Assembly: GCA_019649035.1 (NCBI GenBank)
Contig: BMAT01012519.1
Span: 378,806 to 415,802, forward strand
Length of the DNA stretch: 36,997 bases
Direction of reading: 5' to 3'
Source: Elysia marginata
Lineage: Eukaryota; Mollusca; Gastropoda; Plakobranchidae
In this document: in pieces, positions 33,101-36,795 of the stretch
Layout of the letters: the number at the start of each line of letters is the position of its first letter
Position numbering within the stretch: the first letter of the stretch is position 1
The notes under the pieces: model-generated
Seen by the model: only the letters and a program-made list of their open reading frames with translations
Databases searched by the model: none
What the model was told of the DNA's origin: nothing
Position numbers and translations under genes: made by a program

Positions 33101-35974
33101 GTCTTACCTTGCTTAGGAAGCGGGTAGCTCATGTTAAAAAGATCCTCATACAAATCGAGCGTATGCTTGGCCAGTTCCAGAGAATAGTCCACTTGCTCGA
33201 TCTTGTCTGGTGTAGCGTACACTCGGATCTGGAGCGGGATGATGTAATTCACAAGCTAGTGTCAGTATACGCTTAAGGTGTTATATACATAGTTACAGGT
33301 TTAGCACAATCCTGTTTTATTTGCATAATTCATCTGGTCAACCCATTCTAGACGCGGATTTTGCGCAGGAGAATGAAGTTCACAACCAAGAGCCACAATA
33401 ATGTAACTCTAAGTTGTTTTAGATCAAGCTTTTTAATTTTAGTACCCACACTACTCTACTTCTGGTGCGTAGAAAACACACCAAATGTTTTAAAACATTT
33501 CTCTGCATTGTATAATTTAAGGACTTATTAGATGAGTACTATAGTACTATGTAGCCTATTGTCATATCTTGAAAACTGTTAGGCTTCACATTCGTTTAGC
33601 TTGCTGGTTCTGAAAACTTTATTATAACTAAATCGTCTCAAAAGACTCAGATAGACGGTAACAAACACCCGCTATGATTTACAGTCGAATCTTGATAAAG
33701 TCAATACCTTTGGACCGAAAAAATGTGTTGACTTTAACCATAACAAAAATATAAAGAAATACAAAATGGGACTGCAAAACGGGGTTGACTTTAAGTTTCC
33801 CTTAAGGATGTTGATTTTAAGTGGATTCCACTGCAACTTATAAAATTTCTTAGGAGAAATTTGTTAACCACCCTTCTCTTGATTGACATGGTCTGTTCTA
33901 GGAAGAGCGAAATCTCCAAAAACTGATGACGGTTTTTCATGTTAATTCTTTTTACGAACTGTTTGAGACTGAAAAACACGAGGTCTAAAGACCTGTAATA
34001 ACTCCTTCACATTGAATAAGAGAATTTATTTGCAGTTAATTACGTGTATTCCGAGTAAAAGATTTCAAAGAGCACTACTAGGCATTACTAGTGTGAGCCA
34101 TGGTTTAAGAGAGATCTTGCGCTGTGAGATCTTACCGGTTTGCCAGTTTTAGAAGACGTCTCTTTGTATTCGAAGTCGCACACAATGTAACACACCAGGT
34201 ACGTGCTCATCTTGACTGACCGCTGGAACTTGCTGGTCACTAGGCCGGGGTAGTGCGAGTTGTTTCTAATCTGCAAGTGACAGAGATAATACAGAGAAAG
34301 ATCGCTTTTGACCAAACTAGATGCTAAGCTTACAGCGTTGAGTTACATGCTAAGAAATTAAAATGCTCTTTGACATGGCATATTGAAGACTTCATGATAA
34401 AATGAAAATTAATGTGATAAGATTTATATTTTATGCATGGTTAACAAAAAGTTCTTGCCGCCTAGAAGCACGGTACATTTCGGTCTGCCGATCAACTAAG
34501 GATGTAACAGTGCACAAGACTGACTATGTTACCTTTTTGCCAATCGACATGTTATTGATAGCAGTATAAATAAACATGTGCATCAGCTACACGAAGATAT
34601 AGAGTACAGGCAGGGTGTATTGCAATATGACTGGGTATTTTGAACAATGTTCTGTGAACGAAGGGCGTATGCCTTGGTACGGTTTGGCATGCCGGAGAGA
34701 AAGTGATAAAGGGGGGGGGGGTGAGAAAAAGAAAGAGAGAGCTGCGATATGGTCTTTTTGGATCAATGGAATAGTATGACGAATTGATGGTATTACGTTA
34801 CCATGGTATGGTAACACTGTGTTCGCCAATCTGAGGCATATTATAGAGGATTCTGTTCTGAGATTTGTACATCAAACTAACGATATGGTGTTATGATGGT
34901 GGGAAATGTCATAGCCGACCACCTTTAGGCACGTTAAAGAGGGCTCTGTGTTGAGGTCTGTAATGCGAATTGAATAATTATAATGATGTATGATGGTGTC
35001 ACCGGGCTATCTCGTGGCACGTTAGAGGGGGCGTTGTGCTTAGGTCTGTAAATCAAGGTGATGGTATGATGTTATGATGGTGAGACAGTTCACTTACCGG
35101 ACCATCTCGAGGCATGTTAGACAAGGCGATGTGTCTCTGAATTAGGGTGATGGTATGGTGTTATGATGGTGTGACAGTTTACTTACGGGACCATCTCGTG
35201 GCATGTTAGACAAGGCGATGTATTCAGGTCTGTGAATTAGGGTGATGGTATACTCCGCTTTTATATTTGGTTCGTCAAAACAAGGAAACGCTCGCCTGGC
35301 GTATGTTGGTTCGAACTTTGACGATGTAATAGATCTATGGAATATAATGTGCGTTAGAATTTTAAATGTTAACGCCGCCTATATTTGAGTTCTCTGAATG
35401 TTTGCAAAATTAAAAAATTGATAATGTTTTTGCATTACGATTTATCTTTAGTAACCATAACAGCTGCTATGTATATCACATTTTGTAAATTGTCATTATT
35501 TATAGCTTTAGATCAGATAATTCTAAAGAACGTTGCAAAAGTTTAACGGTTTTTTTGTGGATGAATCGGAGATAATGGCTAAACCTCATGCTTTAATTTT
35601 AAACTGTGGATTTAGTGTTTTCAAAGTTGTGTAGACAGTTTCAAAATGACAAATAAAAAATACGACAAAGTACAGCGTATGGATTAATAGACAAACCTTT
35701 TTTCCTGGGTTTTCGTGTTTGTGTATGTGCTCTTGTAGATGCCTACTATTCCATCAAGCGTTCCCTGAAAACCAAGCTCAAGGCTGACATTTCCAGGAGA
35801 GGAAAGCTCCCGGTCAGCTTCAATCACCCAAAATTCATTAGGCGAGTAGTAAAAAGTCCTGGCCACTGGTATGTCAGCTCCAGTGGTGGTATCTTTGAGG
35901 CTCGTACTCGTCACGTTCACATAGGTGGAGTGGATGTGGATCAGGACAAACCGTGTGGACTTTCTCACTTCCAG
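5953..35974 (-). CDS. M1 zinc aminopeptidase, aminopeptidase N-like; 19 exons, 5' partial
   Basis: Type II membrane ectopeptidases of this family remove N-terminal residues from peptides with one catalytic zinc. Joined exons (all minus): 35697-35974, 35187-35334, 34136-34270, 33108-33228, 31692-31846, 30580-30693, 29839-29973, 27742-27807, 26767-26838, 25686-25870, 15551-15627, 15052-15179, 14027-14236, 12728-12807, 11801-11905, 10516-10689, 7944-8084, 6480-6561, 5953-6096. They total 2550 nt, exactly 849 codons plus TAA, and every splice phase agrees. In partial numbering: FPCFDEP 109-115, GAMEH 238-242, HEMAH 274-278, second zinc-ligand Glu in NEGF at 297, Tyr in ISYSK at 360; the ERAP1-type C-terminal helical domain follows. 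Human aminopeptidase N has 967 residues, so about 100 N-terminal residues, including the membrane anchor, are outside the window. GAMEH and HEMAHM depart from consensus. Which paralogue (ANPEP, ENPEP or other) cannot be settled here. Confidence 0.95.
6097..6479 (-). other. Intron 18 of the aminopeptidase gene
   Basis: Simple intron with a poly-G run near 6176-6192. Nothing else recognised. Confidence 0.7.
6480..6561 (-). CDS. Aminopeptidase exon 18
   Basis: Residues 775-802. Acceptor TCCCAG/G; donor GAG/GTGCGT. It encodes a helix beginning [13 protein letters not shown] and ending FKLQE, equivalent to the L-x-x-x-I-x(3)-T-x-x-F-x-(T/S)-x-x-x-L segment. Confidence 0.9.
6562..7156 (-). other. 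Intron 17, right-hand part without features
   Basis: AT-rich intron sequence; no repeat or open frame that I trust. Confidence 0.6.
7157..7438 (-). mobile_element. tRNA-derived SINE, family A, 5' truncated
   Basis: Minus-strand copy of the element at 822-1100. The B box is intact (GGTTCGAACC), but the A-box end is lost at about 7438. It retains the body segment missing from the 822 copy. Confidence 0.85.
7690..7940. repeat. Low-complexity CACCAT-rich tract beside exon 17
   Basis: A degenerate ACC/ATC-rich tract that begins right after the exon 17 donor. Read on the minus strand it gives a hydrophobic VMVM-like frame, which is a composition artefact. Confidence 0.7.
7944..8084 (-). CDS. Aminopeptidase exon 17
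   Basis: Residues 728-774 and two bases of 775. Acceptor CTCTCAG/A; donor CAG/GTCAGT. It encodes [19 protein letters not shown] followed by [13 protein letters not shown], the conserved I-R-x-Q-D and W-x-x-x-x-x-N-(W/Y) helices. Confidence 0.95.
8425..9198 (-). pseudogene. GIY-YIG retroelement fragment (Penelope-like type), C-terminal part
   Basis: Broken frames on the minus strand read [36 protein letters not shown], then [20 protein letters not shown] followed by SKLIWKLK, and [12 protein letters not shown]. This order is the linker, Cys/His segment and GIY-YIG endonuclease end found in retroelement polyproteins. Several stops and frameshifts make it non-functional. The matching RT segment is on the other strand immediately to the right (9199-9360). 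The family name is from motif recall, not a search. Confidence 0.72.
9199..9360 (+). pseudogene. Retroelement RT fragment, inverted relative to 8425-9198
   Basis: The plus strand reads [20 protein letters not shown], then a stop, then [19 protein letters not shown] and DFLGV. In related elements this is the catalytic Y-x-DDG block followed by the FLDV strand. Here the DD pair has become LG. It abuts the oppositely oriented C-terminal part head to head. Confidence 0.65.
9361..9940 (-). other. Intron 16 sequence with a GATA microsatellite
   Basis: Degenerate GATA/GGTA repeats lie at about 9397-9462; the remainder is ordinary AT-rich intron. Confidence 0.7.
9990..10515. repeat. 80-bp minisatellite abutting the exon 16 donor
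   Basis: The block TTGACTTACT recurs at 10181, 10261, 10341 and 10421, an exact 80-bp period, with decayed units further left. Within each unit a shorter CACTGATCCATTGAC motif repeats. On the gene strand each unit contains a donor-like CA/GTAAG. Confidence 0.9.
10516..10689 (-). CDS. Aminopeptidase exon 16
   Basis: Residues 670-727 and two bases of 728. Acceptor TGTCTAG/T lies at the edge of a (TG)n run; donor GAG/GTGACG. It encodes N-x-R-G-T-V-Y and [20 protein letters not shown], typical C-terminal helical repeats. An 80-bp minisatellite begins at the donor side. Confidence 0.93.
10690..11800 (-). other. Intron 15
   Basis: It starts with a short (CA)n tract at the exon 16 acceptor. The rest is AT-rich intron with no recognised element. 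Confidence 0.6.
11801..11905 (-). CDS. Aminopeptidase exon 15
   Basis: Residues 635-669 and two bases of 670. Acceptor TTTGCAG/A; donor CAAT/GTGAGC. It encodes [11 protein letters not shown] followed by a helix ending FRAWLDNGT, matching the F-x-x-W-L repeat of the C-terminal domain. Confidence 0.9.
11970..12130 (+). repeat. Direct repeat R, copy 1
   Basis: About 150 bp shared with 13118-13270 (blocks TCAACACCTAC, GAGATCTCGTCT). One copy lies on each side of exon 14. Diverged; family unknown. Confidence 0.7.
12372..12586. mobile_element. Foldback MITE, copy 1
   Basis: A 215-bp near-perfect palindrome with arms of about 100 bp and a small central loop near 12480. Termini are GAGACCTTTAG/CTAAAGGTCTC, flanked by TA on both sides, which fits a Tc1/mariner-type non-autonomous element. 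Confidence 0.85.
12600..12690. repeat. GATGGT-rich low-complexity tract
   Basis: Degenerate GATGGTGAT repeats beside the foldback element; no coding meaning. Confidence 0.7.
12728..12807 (-). CDS. Aminopeptidase exon 14
   Basis: Residues 609-634 and two bases of 635. Acceptor ACCCTAG/AAA; donor AAG/GTAATA. It encodes [19 protein letters not shown], the P-x-x-x-x-L-G-(W/F)-x-(D/E) helix. It is the only segment in the interval that joins exons 13 and 15 in frame. It sits between two 215-bp foldback elements, and skipping it would shift the frame. Confidence 0.9.
12896..13110. mobile_element. Foldback MITE, copy 2
   Basis: 215 bp and nearly identical to 12372-12586, with the same termini and TA flanks. 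Together the two copies bracket exon 14 of the aminopeptidase gene. Confidence 0.85.
13118..13270 (+). repeat. Direct repeat R, copy 2
   Basis: Counterpart of 11970-12130; it starts directly after foldback copy 2. Confidence 0.7.
13290..13560 (+). repeat. Unclassified dispersed repeat, copy 1
   Basis: Contains CAAGATGGTAGGCGGAAG, a TCTAGATCTAGAT-rich core and GGCGCCATTTT. The reverse complement of the same ordered blocks is at 24690-25010. No coding capacity seen. Confidence 0.65.
13561..14026 (-). other. Intron 13, part next to exon 13
   Basis: AT-rich intron; nothing recognised. Confidence 0.6.
14027..14236 (-). CDS. Aminopeptidase exon 13 (LLNDAFSLA)
   Basis: Residues 539-608, phase 0 at both ends. 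Acceptor CTCCAG/CAA; donor ACG/GTTAGT. It encodes [15 protein letters not shown] and [10 protein letters not shown], the start of the helical ERAP1-like C-terminal domain. The 32-base gap at 14298-14329 lies just upstream in the intron and does not touch it. Confidence 0.95.
14298..14329. other. Assembly gap (32 N)
   Basis: A run of N inside intron 12. The flanks show no repeat that would explain it, and no exon is missing, since exons 12 and 13 join in phase. Confidence 1.
14675..14978 (-). mobile_element. tRNA-derived SINE, family D
   Basis: On the minus strand the tRNA-like head has an A box in TGGTTTAGTGGTAGA and a decayed B box GGTTCGAGCA. The body contains TTAAATGGGTACCTGAC, a motif shared in form with the 26411 and 36487 elements. 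The tail region reads GGCGCTACATGAAAA. Confidence 0.65.
15052..15179 (-). CDS. Aminopeptidase exon 12 (GFYRVLYP)
   Basis: Residues 496-538. Acceptor GAAGCAG/AT; donor GAC/GTAAGT. It contains [17 protein letters not shown], the W-x-x-x-N-x(3)-G-(Y/F)-Y-R-V-x-Y motif shared by all aminopeptidase N relatives. Confidence 0.95.
15551..15627 (-). CDS. Aminopeptidase exon 11
   Basis: Residues 470-495. Acceptor TCTTCTCCTCAG/G; donor GATA/GTAAGA. It reads [13 protein letters not shown], equivalent to the Y-x-W-x-(I/V)-P strand of domain III; Ser stands where Pro is usual. Its in and out phases fit exons 10 and 12. Confidence 0.88.
15628..16350 (-). other. Intron 10, segment next to exon 11
   Basis: AT-rich; no repeat or open frame recognised. 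Confidence 0.6.
16360..16433 (+). mobile_element. SINE/LINE 3' tail remnant
   Basis: Reads TAGCCCCTATTGAGG, AAAGGCGCAATAGAAATAAA and a TTATTATT end. This is the widespread GCGCTATATAAATA-(ATT)n tail of many animal SINEs. The head is not recognisable. Confidence 0.6.
16551..17010 (-). pseudogene. Helitron remnant: Rep-side N region joined to helicase C-end
   Basis: The minus strand reads [19 protein letters not shown], a stop, then [16 protein letters not shown] and EIILPAT. These resemble the segment just before the Rep catalytic motifs in Helitron proteins. It continues at once into [19 protein letters not shown] and [17 protein letters not shown], the last motifs of a Pif1-type helicase, and ends at a TAA. 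The Rep catalytic core and most of the helicase are missing between them. One internal stop confirms it is dead. Confidence 0.75.
17011..18479 (-). other. Intron 10 segment between Helitron remnant and GC-richer block
   Basis: AT-rich with several TCTAGA motifs. No coding or repeat structure I can defend. Confidence 0.5.
18480..19110. other. GC-richer block upstream of the lectin/Ig gene
   Basis: Base composition is visibly richer in G and C than the surrounding intron. On the minus strand a codon-like stretch [19 protein letters not shown] (about 19035-19100) ends at a GTAACT donor-like site, and [19 protein letters not shown] lies at about 18950-19015. I do not recognise either. It may be an old gene fragment, or promoter/first-exon sequence of the nested gene. 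Confidence 0.35.
19539..19566 (+). promoter_or_regulatory. Splice acceptor upstream of the lectin/Ig coding exon
   Basis: A long pyrimidine tract ending GTTTGTTTCAG at 19565 lies 75 nt before the ATG. This suggests a non-coding first exon further upstream. GAGAAAG/GTATCA near 19018 is one possible partner donor, but that is not established. Confidence 0.5.
19641..21545 (+). CDS. Type I membrane receptor: two C-type lectin-like and two Ig-like domains
   Basis: A 634-residue protein in one exon, inside intron 10 of the aminopeptidase gene on the opposite strand. I start at the first in-frame ATG; the frame stays open upstream to a splice acceptor at 19565. A signal peptide covers about residues 1-26 ([10 protein letters not shown] core). 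CTLD1 spans about 37-160 (CPHGW, SWIGL, W-x-W, final C-x(7)-C) and CTLD2 about 167-289 (CPEGW, VWIGATD, DC and YIC). Ig-like 1 (about 313-430) has Cys332, Trp344, Cys401; Ig-like 2 (about 438-553) has Cys461, Trp473, Cys523. A membrane helix lies at 564-588, then a 46-residue tail with three NxDDE repeats. The usual Ca-binding EPN/QPD and WND motifs are altered, so classical sugar binding is doubtful. A pattern-recognition or adhesion role is inferred from architecture only. Confidence 0.9.
   Translation: MYSNRTSTIKNFLLLIAVLPCVFTNTCEPEHRAAKACPHGWTATSDPMFCLKFSSTRRTWSDARAQCQEEGADLIRAYFGKMITGILKFIKIETKQRRSWIGLTKNQSEWTWASEPAQIQFSNWQKREPTQGVQCATVYMGLPLWKGADCDNRRIYFCEIPRPVSGCPEGWNDLGLSPWCVKDYYKKETYQSAESMCSSLNATIVTIKSRQKNSGLKKYWNSLAKVWIGATDKAKEGRFVWATGGKLSFTGGLYDSERTKDCVRVYVKAEFTGWRWKEEDCSEKLTYICQKSSDTAVSLPMIEMTPRLTKPAKINLSLKYIYFIGDTIKATCTALHVPSKKLDWSFERRKKVFYPSDWNQGAKYTNNSVVTISQGTSCVDQTVSTLTIPATIEFNKIHINCFSIREDTSAFCSGKGDPLEYCAKSNKIKVVEGPLESPKLEVEFPTPPSTVAEGSELAAYCIVYPNKVGSLVWVIYSDTESRTLMNHVDPEIVSEHSDVERGKVYTKSDLMLKVDTSLKRIACFAYDVRQAASLTCHKSDKFCAITPLIKVTSTETPGLSWHSFFIIIIVTAVVIVLLLCLGLYLWIFRTADTKRRSSGPSVRSLENFPGIEDNQDDEYNQDDEHNKDDEHIAE
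21477..21531 (+). repeat. 18-bp coding repeat in the receptor tail
   Basis: Three near-identical 18-bp units each encode N-x-D-D-E-(Y/H), giving the cytoplasmic tail an acidic run. The only Tyr in these repeats is not in an ITAM or ITIM context. Confidence 0.8.
21935..21940 (+). terminator. Candidate polyadenylation signal of the lectin/Ig gene
   Basis: First canonical AATAAA after the TAG stop at 21543-21545, about 390 nt downstream on the coding strand. Confidence 0.5.
21946..22137. other. Sequence 3' of the lectin/Ig gene
   Basis: T-rich, with a short TCATCATC run near 22085-22110. No gene. Confidence 0.5.
22138..22785. mobile_element. 648-bp element with 13-bp terminal inverted repeats
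   Basis: It begins GGCCCATTCCATG and ends CATGGAATGGGCC, a perfect 13-bp inverted pair. AATA stands immediately outside both ends, consistent with a 4-bp target duplication. There is no transposase inside, so a non-autonomous DNA transposon is the best reading. Superfamily not assigned. Confidence 0.6.
22790..23384 (-). other. Intron 10 segment, nothing recognised
   Basis: AT-rich, with a short local repeat ACTATCTCATAG near 23270-23295. Confidence 0.5.
23385..24135 (-). pseudogene. mariner-like transposase remnant
   Basis: The minus strand reads [14 protein letters not shown] and [11 protein letters not shown] (end of the DNA-binding region). After a decayed gap comes [12 protein letters not shown] (second catalytic Asp block), and [15 protein letters not shown] near the C-terminus. 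The first catalytic GDE block was not found, and stops interrupt all frames. The order and spacing fit a mariner/SETMAR-type transposase. Confidence 0.72.
24690..25010 (-). repeat. Unclassified dispersed repeat, copy 2 (inverted)
   Basis: Reverse-complement counterpart of 13290-13560, with the same ordered blocks: GGCGCC, TCTAGA-rich core, CTTCCGC-TCACTATCTTGAAAAAA. More diverged than a recent copy. Confidence 0.65.
25011..25685 (-). other. Intron 10, end next to exon 10
   Basis: Nothing recognised beyond the exon 10 donor at 25685. Confidence 0.6.
25686..25870 (-). CDS. Aminopeptidase exon 10 ([11 protein letters not shown])
   Basis: Residues 409-469 and two bases of 470. Acceptor AATCAG/GTT; donor CGG/GTAAAG. 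The [11 protein letters not shown] motif marks the start of domain III. This exon precedes the 10-kb intron that contains the nested lectin/Ig gene. Confidence 0.95.
25871..26410 (-). other. Intron 9 segment, nothing recognised
   Basis: AT-rich intron. Confidence 0.6.
26411..26750 (+). mobile_element. tRNA-derived SINE, family B
   Basis: tRNA-like head with TGGCAGAATGGTTAGCGTG (A box) and CGGGTCGATTCCC (B box). The body has CCCACCTGAAAAATGGGTA and GGCGCTGCTCTGTGGCGACA, followed by an A-rich tail. The same body recurs at 31140-31440. It lies between exons 9 and 10, very close to the exon 9 donor. Confidence 0.85.
26767..26838 (-). CDS. Aminopeptidase exon 9
   Basis: A 24-codon exon, residues 385-408. 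Acceptor TCATAG/AAC; donor CAG/GTAACA. It encodes NYLKEF, then NA-x(4)-LW, the conserved helix that closes the catalytic domain. Confidence 0.93.
27041..27160. repeat. (GACA)n-(GATA)n microsatellite
   Basis: A compound tetranucleotide tract in intron 8. It explains the SIYLSIYL-type frames on the minus strand. Confidence 0.95.
27161..27741 (-). other. Intron 8, part next to exon 8
   Basis: No element recognised. Confidence 0.5.
27742..27807 (-). CDS. Aminopeptidase exon 8
   Basis: A 22-codon exon, residues 363-384, phase 0 at both ends. Acceptor CCACAG/GGA; donor [17 protein letters not shown] continues the ISYSK-G-A/S-S motif across the junction. Confidence 0.93.
28130..29110. repeat. Decayed units of the exon 7 donor array
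   Basis: Degenerate units such as GGCATCAAACTCTAAAGTGA (near 28635) and GTGGCGTCAAGCGTAAAGA (near 28890) resemble the plus-strand image of the exon 7 end, GATAGCGTCAAAGACTGAAG. Spacing is irregular, so the left limit is uncertain. Confidence 0.55.
29111..29540. repeat. 54-bp tandem array in intron 7
   Basis: The block GACATACCT starts at 29112, 29167, 29215, 29269, 29323, 29377, 29431 and 29484; the central spacing is exactly 54 bp. On the gene strand each unit reads CTCTGAG/GTATGTC, a donor-like site, preceded by a sequence resembling the end of exon 7. Because 54 is divisible by three, open frames run through it on both strands; they are not genes. Confidence 0.93.
29541..29838. repeat. 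Further donor-array units next to exon 7
   Basis: Units with AAGACACATCTC, AATACACACCTT and AAGACACGCCTT repeat the plus-strand image of the true exon 7 donor, AAGACACACCTT (29830-29841). They link the 54-bp array to the exon. Confidence 0.65.
29839..29973 (-). CDS. Aminopeptidase exon 7 (FDAISYSK)
   Basis: Residues 318-362. Acceptor GCACAG/CTG has a weak pyrimidine tract; donor AAG/GTGTGT. It ends VFDAISYSK, containing the transition-state-stabilising Tyr. The following intron holds a long tandem array whose units resemble the end of this exon and its donor. Confidence 0.93.
29974..30579 (-). other. Intron 6
   Basis: AT-rich; nothing recognised. Confidence 0.6.
30580..30693 (-). CDS. Aminopeptidase exon 6 (WFGN and NEGF zinc ligand)
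   Basis: Residues 280-317, phase 0 at both ends. Acceptor CCCCAG/TGG; donor ATC/GTAAGT. It encodes [20 protein letters not shown]; Glu297 lies 19 residues after the second His, the correct spacing for the third zinc ligand. Confidence 0.97.
30694..31139 (-). other. Intron 5, left part
   Basis: Ordinary intron, ending at a poly-G run (31124-31138) that precedes the SINE. Confidence 0.6.
31140..31440 (+). mobile_element. tRNA-derived SINE, family B, second copy
   Basis: It matches 26411-26750: tRNA-like head, CACCTGCAACACCCTGCATA, GGCGCTGCTCTGTGGCGACA and AAATAAAAAAATAAATAA tail. A deletion removes part of the CACCTG-AAAATGGGTA segment. The B box is damaged (GGGTTTGATTATC). Confidence 0.85.
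31692..31846 (-). CDS. Aminopeptidase exon 5 (GAMEN-loop and HEXXH)
   Basis: Residues 228-279. Acceptor GTCTAG/AT; donor ATG/GTAAGT. It contains [17 protein letters not shown], where Asn of GAMEN is replaced by His (codon CAC), and VAHEMAHM, with zinc ligands His274 and His278 and catalytic Glu275. The Gln that normally follows HEXXH is Met (ATG, directly at the donor). The codons are read without ambiguity. Confidence 0.95.
31847..32690 (-). other. Intron 4, left part
   Basis: AT-rich. GCGCTTTATAAATTATA on the minus strand near 32340-32360 could be the tail of an old SINE, but no head is visible. Confidence 0.4.
32691..32995 (+). mobile_element. tRNA-derived SINE, family A, longest copy
   Basis: The head has GTGGCCGAGCGGTAAGAC and the B box GGTTCGATCCC. 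The body is co-linear with 822-1100 but includes the segment around GCGCTCCTTGCATCACAG that is absent there. It ends in GTTAAAATTCAAACAA. Confidence 0.9.
33108..33228 (-). CDS. Aminopeptidase exon 4 (start of catalytic domain)
   Basis: Residues 188-227 and the first base of 228. Acceptor CTCCAG/ATC; donor CAAG/GTAAGA. It reads [20 protein letters not shown] and ends YPLPKQ, matching the helix before the GAMEN loop in aminopeptidase N. Confidence 0.95.
33229..34135 (-). other. Intron 3
   Basis: AT-rich intron; no repeat recognised. Confidence 0.6.
34136..34270 (-). CDS. Aminopeptidase exon 3 ([11 protein letters not shown])
   Basis: Residues 143-187, phase 0 at both ends. Acceptor TTGCAG/ATT; donor CCG/GTAAGA. 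It carries the family motif K-M-S-T-Y-L at the end of the N-domain, followed by the F-x-Y strand. Confidence 0.95.
34271..34789 (-). other. Intron 2, distal part
   Basis: Contains a poly-G tract with a GA-rich run (34711-34740). Nothing else. Confidence 0.6.
34790..35186. repeat. Tandem array copied from the exon 2 end and its donor
   Basis: About four extra units of 87-95 bp follow the true donor. Each repeats the exon 2 end (coding [10 protein letters not shown] or a decayed form), the donor and about 35 intron bases. The first extra unit keeps GTAAGT at 35097, the second keeps GTGA at 35002, the third has lost its GT (near 34916), and the fourth (about 34800-34860) is barely recognisable. 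Decay increases with distance from the exon. Confidence 0.88.
35187..35334 (-). CDS. Aminopeptidase exon 2 (FPCFDEP and ALSNMP motifs)
   Basis: Residues 93-142. Acceptor CCATAG/ATCT; donor CCC/GTAAGT. It encodes [17 protein letters not shown] followed by [16 protein letters not shown], both hallmarks of the M1 N-terminal domain. The last half of this exon plus its donor is repeated several times in the following intron (34790-35186). Confidence 0.95.
35335..35696 (-). other. Intron 1
   Basis: Short AT-rich intron; nothing recognised. Confidence 0.7.
35697..35974 (-). CDS. Aminopeptidase exon 1 in window (N-terminal beta domain)
   Basis: Residues 1-92 plus two bases of codon 93. Acceptor CACTAG before CTG GAA GTG; donor AAAG/GTTTGT. 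The sequence has the saddle-like N-domain pattern, including a [14 protein letters not shown] stretch equivalent to the F-x-G-x-L-x(2,3)-L-x-G-F/Y-Y-x-S motif of aminopeptidase N. The exon enters in phase 0, so an upstream exon ending on a codon boundary is expected; I did not find it in the remaining 1 kb. Confidence 0.9.
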
Positions 35975-36063
35975 CTAGTGACATGGATAGGATAATAATT
36001 AAAATGTATGGGTTGATTGTGTGATTTAGCATTTTACTATCGAAATGGCAGGGGTGCACTTAC

Positions 36064-36185
36064 GGAAGCGTCGAGTAGAAATCTTTTTGCAATGAATCAA
36101 CGTGACTCTTCATGGATGAAGCTATGAATTTTGGTGATATTGATCCATTGCCTAAAAGAGTTTTTTTCCACACTTCCGGGAGCAT
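36064..36185 (-). other. Exon-like open segment of unknown identity
   Basis: 41 codons without a stop between an acceptor-like GGCAG/ATG and a strong donor CC/GTAAGTG. It begins MLPEVWKK and ends DFYSTLP. It leaves phase 2, whereas aminopeptidase exon 1 enters in phase 0, so it cannot simply be the preceding exon. Chance is a real possibility. Confidence 0.25.
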
Positions 36186-36486
36186 CTGCCATTATAACAG
36201 TAAAACAATAGTTAACGTAATGTGCACTGGCCCTTTAGTGCCAGTTTATCATTAGGTAGAAAAAATATTAGGATTGAACTCGCTTTAAGAAGACAAAAAA
36301 CAACACACCTCCAGTTTGCCTACCTTAGCGGAAAAATAGTCGAGATAGAGCCATGTGGCCGAAGTAAGTGAAATCAGATGCAAAAAAAATTAGGGAAGTC
36401 ATGACCGCAGGCAGAGAAAGGACAGGACGTAACCAAATGGAGAAACACTGCTGACGGCTTTTGCTTCCTGAAAAATTGATAAGGTG

Positions 36487-36795
36487 GAGCAGCGTGGCTC
36501 CGTGGTTAGCGCGTCGGACGTGTGATCCGGCGGTCGCGGGTTCGATTCCCAACCACGACGCATGTTGTATCTGTCTTAAGAAAGCAATTTATCCACACTT
36601 TCCTCAGCCCACCCACCTGTAAAATGGGTACTGGCTATAGGCAGTGCTTAAAATTTGTAGAATGTTAGTATTTGCGCGCCTAATAGGCAGCCGTGCTGTA
36701 ATGCTCTGAAATGTTTGCTTTGGTGTGTATTGGCCTGCTGGGGGAAATATGTAAAGTCTTGAGACTGCCTTCGGCGCTGGAAGACTATTATCCAA
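36487..36795 (+). mobile_element. tRNA-derived SINE, family C
   Basis: A well-preserved tRNA-like head (GGCTCCGTGGTTAGCGCG, GGGTTCGATTCCC) followed by CCCACCTGTAAAATGGGTA and ending TGTAAAGTCTTGAGACTG and GGCGCTGGAAGACTATTAT. The middle block resembles family B, while the 3' part is of the common GCGCTATA-type tail. Confidence 0.8.

Noticed and set aside
36300-36400. A second exon-like stretch (SATWLYLDYFSAK) ending at GTAGGC
   Set aside because: No acceptor AG at a sensible distance upstream; the upstream sequence is only a pyrimidine run.
36493-36565. A well-formed tRNA-like sequence that might be a functional tRNA gene
   Set aside because: It continues into a SINE body with a standard tail, and similar heads with bodies occur elsewhere in the window; no terminator follows the tRNA part.
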